Origin: Mermis nigrescens
Taxonomy: Eukaryota; Nematoda; Enoplea; Mermithida; Mermithidae
Direction: 5' to 3'
NCBI GenBank assembly: GCA_036768485.1
Contig: JAVLUZ010000608.1
Span: forward strand, 12,501-76,500
DNA: 64,000 nucleotides
Of this stretch, positions 1 to 11,188 are shown one piece after another (the first letter of the stretch is position 1; every line of letters begins with the position of its first letter). Made by a program: the position numbers and the translations under genes. A model generated the notes under the pieces. That model made no database searches, was not told the origin of the DNA, and saw only the letters and a program-made list of their open reading frames with translations.

Positions 1-412
1 AAAGATAGAAAAAATTCGATAGCTGATTCAGTAGTAATGGGCAATGTGGAAGTCAAAAACAGCGGTAAAATGTGATGTGAAAAAAAATTTTTTTGAAGAT
101 TTTTTTTCACTCACATGGTTTCCGCTAATGTTTTGAGCTTCTATGTTAAAGATTATTGCTTGAAAAGGCATAAAAACATTCATTCTCAACAATAATGTTT
201 CAATCATATCCTCTAAATTTGTTTCAATTTACCACATTTTTCTTTTTCTTAAAGCTTTTAAATCTTTTATTATTATCTTTATAATTTAATGGTAGGTTTA
301 AACTTTTAGTCTCCTCTTAGTTTACAACTCTCGCTTTAGCAAGCTCATTTTCAAAAGCATAAAAACATGTTTTATTGAAATTTGAGACTTTCCAGTATTC
401 TCTACTCTGCCC
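1..412. other. AT-rich stretch, no gene seen
   Basis: No open frame, RNA gene or recognisable repeat could be supported here. Homopolymer A/T runs are common. Confidence 0.5.
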
Positions 413-575
413 TCGAAAGTACCGTAACTCTGTGAGTTTTGTATGGATTCGGTTTATTTCTTTTTTCCGCGTCTTTTAGTGACACAAAGTATCGGTTTTG
501 CGCAATTGAATGGCAGTTCTGCCGAAATGGCGCAAAATCAGTCCCTCATATTCTCCAAAAACTCCAAAAAAGCTT
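413..575 (-). repeat. Inverted fragment of repeat family X
   Basis: This stretch is the reverse complement of 1259-1421; for example GGCAGTTCTGCCGAAATGGC matches the opposite strand near 1300. The same sequence occurs on the plus strand from 10472. The two inverted arms at 413-575 and 1259-1421 enclose a truncated LINE. The short ORF over this segment is not credible as a gene because it lies wholly in the repeat. Confidence 0.75.
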
Positions 576-1258
576 CCTCTAGATGTATTTTAATACAGAA
601 ATCATTTTGCTTGAGGATAAATGTAACCTTGTTAAAGAATATAGTTGTTATGTTAGACCTTTATTAGAGTACTATTGCAGTGTATGGAACACCTTTTATA
701 TTAGTGATATAGATCGACTGAAAAAAAAGCTGTTCAACGTAGATTCACTAAATATATTTTTGGTTATAATAATAATCTTTCGTACGAGGATCGTTTAATA
801 CAACTTAAATTGTGCAGACTTGAATTAAAGACGCTGGCAGATTTGTCTGTGTATGATGTAATAGATTATTTGTAACGAATCATGTTTGGAACCTAATGAT
901 TTTTTTAAAATTTAATCATATTACCCGCAGCATTAATAGATTTGAATTAGTTATACCTGTTGTACATTCAAATTTAGAAAAGTTTGATTTCTTTTACAAA
1001 TATACATCGCCAATTTAAAACGATCTACCTGACTTCATTGTTCCTTCCCCTAACCTAAAGATATTTAAATCTAGGTCAGCAAACTTTGATTTATCTATAT
1101 ATCTTGTGGAGGCCTTGGCACGTAATAAACTTGTCATTCCGATTGACTCAGCATGTCCCGTTACTAATTCATAATCGCATATTATGTATTTTGTCATTTT
1201 GCATTTTATCAGTTGGTGTATTAGTAATAAAAATTCTTTCTTTCTTTCTTTCTTTCTT
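576..1258 (+). mobile_element. 5'-truncated LINE copy 1 (RT C-terminal region and 3' tail)
   Basis: Broken reading frames encode the region just after the reverse transcriptase core of non-LTR elements. YVRPLLEYYCSVWN followed by ISDIDRL matches the usual VRP-LEY-VW-DI-LE pattern of CR1/L2/jockey-type elements. A second copy at 9600-10269 aligns through the same region and into its 3' end, including LPDFVV-like residues and a poorly conserved 3' UTR. This copy ends in a TTTC repeat tail at about 1234-1258. It has several frameshifts and stops and is certainly dead. The exact LINE clade is inferred, since too little of the polymerase remains. Confidence 0.75.
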
Positions 1259-2305
1259 TGGAGTTTTTTGAAGAATATGGTGTGAACCGATTTTGCGCCA
1301 TTCCGGCAGAACTGCCATACAATTGCGCAAAAACGATACTTTGTGTCTACTAAAAGACGCTTGGAAAAATAATAAACCAAATCCATACAAAACTCACAGG
1401 GATTACGGTACTTCAAACATCATACTTCGACATTCTGCCTTTTTGAGCCACTTTAAGGAATTTTTAGCAGTTTATCAAAGGTCTCCAATTTTTACTAAAT
1501 AATATTTTTTCCTGCCATTTTCAAGGTCGCAGATTACAAAAAATTAAGTTATACTGCGTGGAAACCAAGATTAAAGAAAAAATTTTGGCAATTGTTCGCC
1601 CAAATTTTCAAGAATTTTTTTTTAATTTCACTATTTTTTAGCATTGTTTACATCCAGTTAAAGATTTCTACTGAAATATGATTTCAAACAGCATTTTTGG
1701 ATTATCTTAAAGTTCCAACCATTTGAAGATTCAAACAGTGGGAATGCAGAATAACGAACCCAACTTAGGTCGACCTAAGCGTCTATACATCGACCTGAGC
1801 ATCTATGCATCGACCTAATGCATCTATCGTTGACCTAAGCATCAATACCTCGACCTGAGCGGGAGCGACCTTGACCGCCTAAGCAGCCGAAAACACCGTC
1901 TCGGATGAACTAAGCCTAAACCTATGCGTTATTTAAGCAGAAACTTGAATTTTCACATTATCCTGAACAGAAAGAACATGCAAAAAAAATTGTTTTTTGA
2001 AATTTAAAAATTTTCAGAACAAATTATTTTTCCGTATAATAAAGTTATTTTTCGTCCATCAGCGACCTTGAAAATATCAGATACATATGTTTCCAGCGAA
2101 TTCGGAGCATTTTTGGTAAACTGTAAAATACCTCACTTTAATAAAGCTATATCCTGAGTAATTCTATCTTCACCAATATTGGTCCGTTTTTCATAAAATT
2201 TTTTCCACACTCTCTTTATGCATGTCCTCCCCATTTCAATCAATATCGTTCCTTTCCATGTACATCTGCAAATTTTCCGTTCGCACCATATAGTAAAAAT
2301 TAGCC
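1259..2305 (+). repeat. Repeat family X, copy 1
   Basis: It aligns with 10472-11727 over about 1 kb, from TTTTTTGAAGAATATGGTGT to the end near CACCATATAGTAAA. It has no protein coding frame. It includes a short tandem array at 1769-1862. The class of element is unknown, because neither terminal repeats nor target duplications were found. Confidence 0.7.
1769..1862 (+). repeat. 20-bp minisatellite (TCGACCTAAGCATCTATACA)
   Basis: Four to five imperfect copies of a 20-bp unit, each beginning TCGACCT. The same array, better preserved, lies at 10922-11015 inside the second copy of repeat X, so it belongs to that family. Confidence 0.8.
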
Positions 2306-2629
2306 CTTTCTTTCAACTAACCAAATCCGTGCAGAAGGTAAGGATTTTCAATCGTAGTGAAGTTCTAGGATCAGATTGTCGAGTAAAAATGATGCGATTT
2401 GCGCGGTGCAGCTTAAACATCAATAACAAGTAATAATTAAACCAATTCGACACGAAGCGCCTAAAATTTTTGTAGTTTCACCTCTCTAAAACGCATTTTT
2501 GCATTACAAAAACGAGGAGCAAATCCGTGCAGAAGATAAGAAGGATTTTCAATTGTAGTGAAGTTCCAGACCAGATTGTCCATAAAAATGCTGCAATCGG
2601 CGTGGCGTGGCTTAAGCATTAATAACAAG
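2306..2629 (+). repeat. GCGAAGCGCC satellite (family S), units split by an element
   Basis: Two units of a roughly 185-bp tandem repeat. They share AATCCGTGCAGAAGRTAAGG, GATTTTCAATCGTAGTGAAG and a following ATTAATAACAAG with the better array at 7075-7735. The next unit resumes at 3793 after a hAT-like insertion. ORFs here are repeat shadows. Confidence 0.7.
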
Positions 2630-3792
2630 TAGCGATGTCCTGGGCACCAGCACCGGCACTGGCGCCGGTGCCTAAGCACCGGCACTGGGCCGGTGCTAGG
2701 CTGGTACCGGCACCGGTGCTAGATAAAAAAGAAAAAATTAGTGTAAAAGAATAATTGAAGCTCATTTTATCACCAATTTAATGAATAGGAGGCGCAAAAA
2801 AGGTAGCATTTTGTTAATAAAATCTTCTGATTAGCATAGTGAAGCATTTTAACTGAACCTCAGAACAAGTCTTTGAGCTTTAAAAATGAATTATTCATTT
2901 AACTAAACACATCTTATTGAAAACATCAATTAACAGCAAGAAGCATGGACACTAATAAAGTAAATTGAAATTTAAAACATCGACATATAGTGGAAAGTTC
3001 TTCTAATTCTGCCATGTGTAGGCAAGAAGGATGAGTAATACAGAGTAGTTTTTCAACTTGATTTCATCAAATCCATTTTTATTCTTCCATTTCGTGAGCA
3101 GAGAAGACCATAAAACGCAGCTAGAATTTTTAAAAATAGTTTTTATGCAAAACTTTTTCCTGCAAATTATTCAGAAAAAGCTTGTTGAAACTTTGTAAAA
3201 TGAACTTCTATGTAAGTCTTTCACGCATTACTAATATATCCCATGTTTTGTTTTCAGAGGCTTTTGAAAATGTGAAATGATAAACTCAAAATAATTCTGA
3301 CCTCAAAAAAGTTTTTGTGGCTATTTTCATGTTTGTTTCTTACTAAGTTGAATATTTGACTGATGCACTAAAACCATAATTTCGATTTGACTAAAGAATC
3401 AACTACTGCACGAGCCAATCTTGATTGCGCTACACTTAAACTTATAATACACTATTTAACTTTTATTTTTCTTCCGAATTTCAATTTTATTACAATTTTT
3501 TGTTTGTTTAATGCTTAAGTGAGAAAAATTAATATGTTTTGATAAATTAAAATAAGCGGTAGTCGTTACCTTAAATGAAATTTTGCCCTTAATATGTATA
3601 TATCCGGTTGAAAAATGAGGTACAAATTTAACCCTTTTTGAAGAGGCATAGTACACTATGTAATATGCTAATGTAGCACCGGCACCGGCGCCGGTACAGG
3701 GGGTACCAGCACCGGCACCGGCACCGGTAAAAAAAGCGGCACCGGCACCGGCACCGGCACCGGTAAAAAAGCGGCTTCCGAGGACATCACTA
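2630..3792 (+). mobile_element. hAT-like non-autonomous DNA transposon
   Basis: The left end reads TAGCGATGTCC and the right end GGACATCACTA, an imperfect terminal inverted repeat of the TAGNGATGTCC type common in hAT elements. It is flanked by ATAACAAG (2622-2629) and ACAACAAG (3793-3800), an 8-bp target duplication with one mismatch. The target is a satellite S unit, which continues on the far side. Both ends carry CACCGG-type hexanucleotide repeats; the 1-kb interior is AT-rich and contains no transposase. Superfamily assignment rests on the TIR and duplication length. Confidence 0.8.
3675..3776. repeat. (CACCGG)n GC-rich repeat at the transposon's right end
   Basis: Near-perfect CACCGG/GGCACC hexamer runs, matched by a shorter set at 2650-2725 at the left end of the same element. 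They are sharply GC-rich against an AT-rich background and form part of the inverted subterminal region. Confidence 0.85.
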
Positions 3793-4005
3793 ACAACAAG
3801 TAAGAATTAAATCCATTTTCAGCGCGAAGGCTGAAAAAAATTTTGAAGTTTTACCTCTCTAAATCGCATTTTATAAGATAACAAAAATTTTCCGCAAATG
3901 CAACCAAGCCCAAAATTTTCTCCATTTCCCAAAATTTTGGTCGAAAAATAGACCAAAAACTGGAAAAAAACGGCGTTGGCAAATAGCATGGCATTGGCAA
4001 CCCTA
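3793..4005 (+). repeat. Satellite S remnant and TIR-element end
   Basis: The interrupted S unit resumes with AAGTAAGAATTAAATC and runs into AATGCAACCAAGCCCAAAAT and GGAAAAAAACGGCGTTGGC. This matches the right end of the TIR element at 6728-7829, so it is the decayed end of another copy. It finishes with GGCAACCCTA, which resembles a hAT end. Confidence 0.6.
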
Positions 4006-5376
4006 TTGGTGTCGTTCAGTGTTGCCAACTCTGAAAAGATCAACCGGACATACCAACATTTGAAACTGGACAAAACCGTACAAGAGCACAGTAAAATTCC
4101 GGACAAAACCGGACCAAGCGATGTATACACTTGATAAATAACAAGGTGGCTAAAATTTATTCAAATCAACTATTGCACTTAATTATCTATCCTATTAAAC
4201 GCATTTTGCACATTAAACAAGGCTTCATCAGAAAGTGATAACGATTCATCAAGGCACACCATATCGTCATCACAAATGCTACGACCGTACATTGCTGTAG
4301 TGTTAAGCAATTTAAGCATTGGATCAGTAACAGTAAAGGTGAAACAATTCTCGCCCTTCAAAGACAATGTAAAAAACGAACCCAAGTAATAAAGCGTCAG
4401 TTAGTTTTGACATCTAAGCGATTTCGAAGTTTGGTCTTCAGCAGAATTTAATACAGAGAAAACCGCGTTCAACGCTAGCATTAGAAAAAGGGAAAACTTA
4501 AAGCAGACAATGCTAATGAGGTAATGTTTTGGCTTTAAAACTAATGGCTTTAATGTGCTTGGCCGTTTTAACATGATTAAAAAACGCATTGTGTTTTGGG
4601 CTTAGATGTAGCAGAACATAATTTACAGAGAGACAGAACCGTCTGAGAATTCTACTGGCCACGATTTGAAACCTGGTTCCCGAACACCGTTTTTCCCAGC
4701 GATTTGGTGGTTGGCACCATAGACCAGACCCCTAAAATTTTTTTCCACTCTTTTCAACCTTTTTCCACGTTTTTGGGGGTCTAAAAACGTTTGAAACGAG
4801 CCGCCTGATATTCAAAAATCCGTGCTTTTTAAGTAGAAAATCCTATGTACACATGTAATAGCGGTGTTTGATGTACTTTTTGTATAAACATTTCGCGCTC
4901 TACTGAAAATACTCATCTGATCAGAATATGTTATTTCTGTTTAAATCTGAATTTCCTTCCTTCAGTAAAGCTTAGTTTAGCCAATTCTAAAGTCGCTTTT
5001 CACAATAAAAACTGTAATTTATCAAATGGCCGCAGAGCCTCAGAAAATTTTGAAATTTTAGCTCTAGAACGCATTTTTGCATTACAAAAACTAGCCAAAT
5101 CCGTACAGAAGATAAGGATTTTCAATCGTAGCGTAGTTCTAAACCAGATTGTCGATAAAAATGTTGCAATTGGTGCAGCGCGGCTTAAAGCTTTCATAAC
5201 AAGTATGATTTAAATCAATTCGGCAGCGAGAAGCGCTGAAAAATTTTTTTTTAAGACGCATTTTTTTGCATTGTTGAAACCAGACGGACCAACGGATAGC
5301 CCAAAAAGCCGGACATCGAAAACCGGACATGACAGTCGACCGCACAAAACCGGAGGCTTAACCCTGGTGTCGTTAC
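4006..5376. other. Composite repeat region, no recognised gene
   Basis: CAGTGTTGCCAACTC at 4017 resembles the left end of the hAT element at 5377. 4676-5000 matches the left half of the TIR element at 6728-7829, and 5020-5265 holds satellite S. Minus-strand ORFs at 4179-4385 (68 codons) and 4401-4589 (62 codons) show no family features; the first ends in an acidic tract and is the only one that might be a transposase remnant. CGGACA-rich direct repeats lie at 4035-4110 and 5280-5350. Confidence 0.45.
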
Positions 5377-6172
5377 CAGTGTTGCCAGGTCCAAAATTCA
5401 GATTCTCCTGCACAGAGGTAAAATTGGGGAAAAATTCTCCTGCAATTCTCCTGAAAATATTTTGATTCTCCTGAAAATTCTCCTGGCTCATATTTTGCAG
5501 GAAAGGTTGTACAGCAGATCTACAATTGTATGTACACATGCATATCAAGCATGCTCAGGCCAATTTACCTTGTTTCACCCAACTATTTTATTCTGATCTC
5601 TTGCCTGTTAATCCTAAGGACACTCAAGGCTGAATAATGAACATTAATTCTCTCACAAAAAGCTCATGGAGCATATCTGCATTATACAGGCAGATGCAAA
5701 AATAATGGAAGACTAATGCTGCACCACAAAGTATAACATTTTATTCAACATCAACAGCTGACAAACATTCAATAACAGATTCCTGATCTTCATCAGGAGC
5801 TACATTTTTGGTCATGTAAATAGAATCCGTAAAGCGCAACAACATCTGTTTTGATGGCTTAAAGCTAGAAAGAGATATATTCCATAAGATAAAGGCATAA
5901 CGAACAGTGATCACAGCATCAACCAGATTTTGCACTTTAATACTTAAAGGGACCTCCAAAACTTAATTATTTAGAAGACTATACAAAGTAAACCTAAAAC
6001 CTGCTAGTGTCAAATACTTTTAATCAAGGATTTAGAAACTAATAAAGAATAGCACAAAAACAATAGATGTCTTATTTCGGCTACCAAGGAAACAGAAATG
6101 TTTGAAAACAAAATATCACAATCTGTAGCACTTATTCAATTCAGATAGGATCTATTGTTAGCTCAGGCGAAT

Positions 6173-6222
6173 TCGTAATTGTCGCGTTTCAGTAATAAAT
6201 TATTTCATTCATTCATTCATTC
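6173..6222 (+). mobile_element. LINE 3'-end fragment with ATTC tail
   Basis: AATTCGTAATTGTCGCGTTTC through CAGTAATAAATTATTTCATTC repeats is identical in kind to the last 50 bases of the LINE at 9600-10269. Only the extreme 3' end was inserted or kept. Confidence 0.7.
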
Positions 6223-6727
6223 ATATATATTCTGCGTCTTGTCTAATTTCACAAATGGGTACCTTTCAATTCAGAAATCTTTTCCCAATCCTTACGATAG
6301 GCCTGAACAAATTCGCTCCGTTTTCGTGCTGTGGTTTCAATTTCACCGCTGGATTCGCCTGAGCTAACATTTACAATGGCAGTTTCTTTCGACATAGGAA
6401 ATTTAAATTATAACATGTGTATCTACACTAATATATTATACAAAGGCACTAATCGGCTATCCTGAACAGAGAACAGATAATTTTACATATACTGCTCAAG
6501 GGCCTAAGCTAAAGAGGTCGCATTGTTTACAATACACATTATTCGAAAAAACAGTTTCTGTGCTTAAAACAGTGACCGCCAATTTTCAGTTGCACTTACA
6601 TCATCAAAAATTTCTGAAAAGAGCCCTGTTTGCAATGTCTTTTGAAAAAATAAATAATACTTTATTACTAATTGTATGTACTTCAGTAGCAAGCAAATCC
6701 TTACGTTTTGAAATATATCAAAAAAAT

Positions 6728-7829
6728 GTTTATAGGCGCTTTGCAAACACCGTTTTTTCCCCAGCGACTTGGTTGACATTATAGACCAAACCCAAAATTT
6801 TTTTCCACTTTTTCCAACCTTTTTCCACGTTTTTTGGGAGGTCTAAAAACGTTAAAAATAGAGCGCCTGTGTTGGAAAATCAGTGTTTTTTAAGTAGAAA
6901 ATTTTATGTACATATGCAATAGCGGTGTTTGATGCACTTTTTGTATAAAAATTTCGCGCTCTACAAGAAATATCACGATCAGTATACGTTATTTATGTTA
7001 AAACTTGAATTTCCTTCCTTCAGTAGAGCATTTTAGCGAATTCTGAAGTCGTTTTTGATTATTAAAACTATAATTTATCAAATGGCGCGAAGCGCCAGAA
7101 AATTTTGAAATTTTAGCTCTCTAAATCATTTTTGCATTACAAAAACTGTGCAGAAGGTAAGGATTTTCAATCGTAGTGGAGTTCTAGGACCAGATTATCA
7201 ATAAAAATGCTGCTATTGGCGCCGCGCGGCTTAAACATTAATAACAAGTAAGAATTAAATCAATTCGGCGCGAAGCGCCGAAAAATTTTTGTAGTTTCAC
7301 CGCTCTAAAACGCATTTTTGCATTACAAAAACTAACCGAATCCGTGCAGAAGATAATAAATTTCAATCGTAGTAAAGTTCTAGATCAAATTGTCAATAAA
7401 AATGCTGCAATTGACGCGGCGCGGCTTAAATATTAATAACAAGTAAGAATCAAATCAATTCGGCGCGAAGCGCCGAAAAATTTTTGAAGTTTCGCTCCTC
7501 TAAAACGCATTTTTACATTACAAAAACTAACTGAATCCGTGCAGAAGATAAGGATTTTCAATCGTAGTGAAGTTCCAGACCAGATTGTCGATAAAAATGC
7601 TGCGTTTGGCGCGGCGCGGCTCAAAGATTAATAATAAGTAAGAATTAAATCACTTCGGCGCGAAGCGCCGAAAAATTTTGAAGTTTTAACTCTCTAAAAC
7701 GCATTTTTAACATTACAAAAATTTTCCACAAATGCCAACCAAGCCCAAAAATTTTTTCCATCTCCCAAAATTTTGGTTGACAAATACACCAAAAAGTGGA
7801 AAAACGGTGTTTGCAAACGTCTATGAAAC
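6728..7829 (+). mobile_element. Nested TIR element carrying satellite S
   Basis: The left terminus reads GCTTTGCAAACACCGTTTTT and the right terminus is its complement, AAAAACGGTGTTTGCAAAC. The similarity extends outward (GTTTATAGGCG versus CGTCTATGAAAC) and inward through the CCAAAATTTT-rich subterminal region. The interior from 7075 to 7735 is a tandem array of satellite S. A second copy's left half is at 4676-5000 and a decayed right end at about 3900-3985. No transposase and no clear target duplication were found, so superfamily is open. Confidence 0.7.
7075..7735 (+). repeat. Satellite S array, about 185-195 bp unit
   Basis: Three to four direct units, each with the palindrome TTCGGCGCGAAGCGCCGAA, then AAAACGCATTTTTGCATTAC, CCGTGCAGAAGATAAGG, a GGCGCGGCGCGGC block and AATAACAAGTAAGAATTAAA. 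Unit starts fall near 7080, 7262, 7455 and 7648. ORFs in this stretch are periodic shadows. Confidence 0.85.
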
Positions 7830-8287
7830 TGATAAAAACAATTAGACGGTGTGTAAAGCTATGTATTTCTGCACTTCGTGATATTAAGTGAATAAATAAA
7901 TGAATGAATGAATGATTTACTACGGAAGCACGAAACTTATTTGGATATAGTTATAACTTAACACTTAGGTAGGTCTCAACTATGAACGAAATAAATTCTT
8001 AATGTGAAACAACTAACTAAGTACAGTAAGTACAGTAATAAGGTTAATGTATGATAATCATTATAACTTGCTGTTTAAGTTTTGAAAATTCTCCTGAATT
8101 CTCCTAGATTTTCAGGATTCTCCTGAATTCTCCTGACATTTTAAAATTCTCCTGCATTCTCCTGCAGGTTTACAATTTCTCCTGAAATTTCTCCTGAAAA
8201 GCCCATTCTCCTGCTCCTGCTCCTGAAAATTTTAGATTCTCCTGAATTCAGGAGAATTCTCCCGCACCTGGCAACCCTGGTCGTTAT

Positions 8288-9599
8288 AATATAAGCAAGC
8301 ACAGTAATTATGAGTAGCAGCCGAATTTTGCAACGGTTCGATCATACAAATCTATCAAAAGATTCTGTTATCGAAGACAAATTCATAAGTAGAATAGGTT
8401 TAATGTGTTTTATTCTTAACGGTCTATTTTCACTAAAGGCTTTTTTATTGATTAGTTTTATACTGCCACAAATGGTTTTTTAAATGTGCTCTAGTAGCAG
8501 CTGGTTGCTTTTAAGTCTTCTTGTTGGTGTTGAATGTGCTTTGCTAAACATGTGGTGCATCTATAGTCTGTTTCACATCAGTTTGGGCATAAATTTTAAG
8601 AATTTTCCCGAAAGTAAATTGACGGATTACGATAATTATATATAAAATCAATACTACATATAATCGCAATCTGTCAGCTTTTCGTCGGACAGTTTTAGAA
8701 TTTATGTCCTAATTTGTGTGAAACTAACTATAACAAATTACCGCAATAACCTAAACCATAAATATTCTGCTACAGTAATAAGCCATGGTACGAAAATGGG
8801 TCGTTTGTAATAGAACAGGCGAGAGAACATAAAGCTTTGGATTTGTCTCAGGTTAAAAGAACATGCCTCAAGTATTGGAAGTCGCTTTGTACGTCAAATT
8901 GTGGCATTGCATGTGTGGCGTTCATTACAAGTGCACACAAGCCTTCGCACCGCTCGCATACTCGCATACAGCAACCATAACAATTTAATTTATAGTCGCT
9001 TTCATAAGCTTGCGCTTACTATTCAAGAAATTTCAGCTCTTTGTGCTTCAATTACCTAACTCTTGGCATATTGACATCTCTATTTTATAAATTTTAATTC
9101 ATTTTCCAGCCTGTCGAAAAACGGGCCATTCAGGAATGGAACAAAGTTTTTAAACTGACAGTCTTAATTTAATCGACTCGGTTCTTAATTATCGGCAAAT
9201 GTCGATTTCATAACAACAAAATCACAAGAAAATAAGATACAAAGTAGCGGGACATTTGTTTACAATTTTTGTGGTGTTTTACTTCAAAGTAGGTTACATT
9301 TGTTCATAATTTTGCTTACATTGGTTCGAGCGTGGTGCGTTGTTTTGTTTGCATCAAGCACAGAGGTAATAAAAATGGACCGAGGTCTGTAATGCTTACA
9401 TACCTGATCAAGCTTTTTCGTTCTAATTTTTACTCTTGAACATGATTTATAAACTGCAATCCGAACATCTATAATGGACTTAAGTGAATCTCTAATTTGA
9501 ATTAGATTTTCAATGCAGTTTTAATTTCGTTATTCAAATTTATGGTACCTAATTACTTGCAACGGTGTAAGCAGTATGAACGTATTCATCTAGAGATCA
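8288..9599. other. No gene seen; contains one MITE
   Basis: Apart from the MITE at 8564-8732, the stretch is AT-rich with no ORF above 60 codons and no recognised exon. Short GC patches near 8910-8970 were read in all frames without result. Confidence 0.45.
8564..8732. mobile_element. Palindromic MITE family M, copy 1
   Basis: Starts TAGTCTGTTTCACATCAGTT and ends in the complementary AATTTGTGTGAAACTAACTA. The middle (GACGGATTACGAT and ATCGCAATCTGTC) is also inverted, so the whole unit folds back. The TA at the ends suggests a TA target. Other copies are at 12351, 17097, 57140, 61001 and 63835. Confidence 0.75.
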
Positions 9600-10269
9600 C
9601 AAAATCCTTCTTTTCGCGTGATAAAAATAATCTCGTAAAGGCCTTCATTGTTTACGTCAGACCGATCCTTGAATATTCCTGTGCTTTATGAAACCCCTCT
9701 TATATTAGTGATATCAACAGGCTGGAGGCTCTTCAGCGTAAATTTACTAAATACATAGTTGGATATCATAGCCCTCTTTCTTACGACGAACGCCTTAACC
9801 AACTTAACTTGTGTCGATTAGAATTACGTCGCCTTCATATTTGCTTATGTATGATGTATCAAATTATTAGTCAAAAGTCTTGTCTTTGCATGACAGATTT
9901 TTTTGTGCTTAATCAAAATACTACTCGCTGCACAAATCGTTTCAAGCTAGTTGTTCCTCTTGTCCGTTCTAATTTACAAAAATTTGACTTTTTCTATAAG
10001 TATATCTCTGTTTGGAATCACCTACCTGATTTTGTAGTCTCTTCCCTAACTTGAATATATTCAAATCTAGATTAATTGATGTCGACTTATCCAAATTTAT
10101 TATAGGGCGGGCTTAAATCGTCATTTTCATGACTCGCTCGTCGCCTTTTGCTGTACGCTTTTATTCTTTTGACCGTACGTTTTATTACTCTTTTACATCT
10201 TTCGTAATTGTCGCGTTTCAGTAATAAATTATTTCATTCAAATTATTTCATTCATTCATTCATTCATTC
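9600..10269 (+). mobile_element. 5'-truncated LINE copy 2, better preserved
   Basis: The frame encodes the end of a non-LTR reverse transcriptase: SRDKNNLVKAF, YVRPILEYSCALW, ISDINRLEALQRKFTKYI, YDERLNQLNLCRLELRRL and a C-terminal VWNHLPDFVV before a stop. One in-frame TGA replaces Trp in CALWNP. The last 81 codons are open (9809-10054). A 200-bp 3' UTR follows and finishes in AGTAATAAATTATTTC and ATTC repeats at 10248-10269, the self-primed tail typical of CR1/L2-like elements. No endonuclease or RT catalytic core remains, so the copy is dead. Confidence 0.85.
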
Positions 10270-10471
10270 CAATTTCTCACAGGATTCAAGTTTAATTATT
10301 AACAAATTATTGACAAACGACAGCCACCTAATTCTTTGAACATGAACTCCCCATCACAAACTCACTTGGAAAATTTCTTTGTCGTAACTTTCTGGGACTT
10401 TCCAACCCCTCGACTCTAGCCTTTAAATTATTCTTACTTGTTTAATCACTTTTTGATCACATCTAAAATCG
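10270..10471. other. Short unassigned spacer
   Basis: Nothing recognised between the LINE tail and the second copy of repeat X. Confidence 0.5.
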
Positions 10472-10921
10472 GACTTTTTGAAGAATATGGTGTGAACCGA
10501 TTTTGCGCCATTCCGGCAGAACTGCCATACAATTGCGCAAAATCGATTCTTAGTGTGACTAAAAGACGCGGAAAAAAATAATAAACCAAATCCATACAAA
10601 ACTCACAGAAGTTACGGTACTTCAAACATCATACTTCGACATTCACCATTTTGAGCCACTTTAAGGAATTTTCGCAGTTTATCAAAAGTTTCCAATTTTT
10701 AAAAAATATTTTCCTGCCATTTTCAAGGTCGCAGATTACAAAAAATTAAGTTATACTGCGTGGAAACCAAGATTAAAGAAAAATTTTTTCAATTTTTTTG
10801 CACAAATTTTCAAGAAATTTTCTACTTAAATACGATTCAAACAACATTTTCGGATTATCTTAAAGTTCCAACCATTTGAAGATTCAAACAGTGGAATGCA
10901 GAATAACATGTAACCAATTTA

Positions 10922-11015
10922 GGTCGACCTAAGCATCTATACATCGACCTGAGCATCTATACATCGACCTAAGCATCTATACGTTGACCTTAGCATCTAT
11001 ACCTCGACCTAAGCA
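10922..11015 (+). repeat. 20-bp minisatellite in repeat X, copy 2
   Basis: Five tandem copies of TCGACCTAAGCATCTATACA with one or two changes each, equivalent to 1769-1862. Confidence 0.85.
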
Positions 11016-11036
11016 GCCGAAAACACCTTCTCAGAT

Positions 11037-11188
11037 CAGGGGCGGATTTAGGGGAGGCGGCCGCCCCCCCCCCCTAAATCATTTTTTTGGAGCGATTTTT
11101 GGGTTAAAACGGCTAATTTTTCCGCCCAAGTCAGGGCTCCGCCCCCCCTTAGGGTACCCCCCTTAGGAGAATCTTAGATCCGCCACTG
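11037..11188. mobile_element. 152-bp GC-rich hAT-type MITE
   Basis: Ends CAGGGGCGGAT and ATCCGCCACTG are an inverted repeat of the common hAT form. Flanks TCTCAGAT (11029-11036) and TCTCAGAA (11189-11196) give an 8-bp duplication with one mismatch. Comparison with the empty site in repeat X copy 1 (GTCTCGGATGAACTAAGC near 1900) supports the insertion. No coding capacity. Confidence 0.85.

Larger units (their letters stand above)
5377..8279 (+). mobile_element. hAT-type DNA transposon with dense ATTCTCCTG subterminal repeats
   Basis: The ends CAGTGTTGCCAGGT and ACCTGGCAACCCTG form a 14-bp inverted repeat with one mismatch. The 8-bp flanks GTCGTTAC (5369-5376) and GTCGTTAT (8280-8287) match at seven of eight bases, the hallmark of hAT insertion. 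ATTCTCCTG motifs occur about five times at 5400-5490 and more than ten times at 8085-8270, consistent with clustered transposase-binding sites. No intact transposase is present; a 72-codon minus ORF at 5741-5959 is unrecognised. A second element (6728-7829) is nested inside. Confidence 0.8.
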
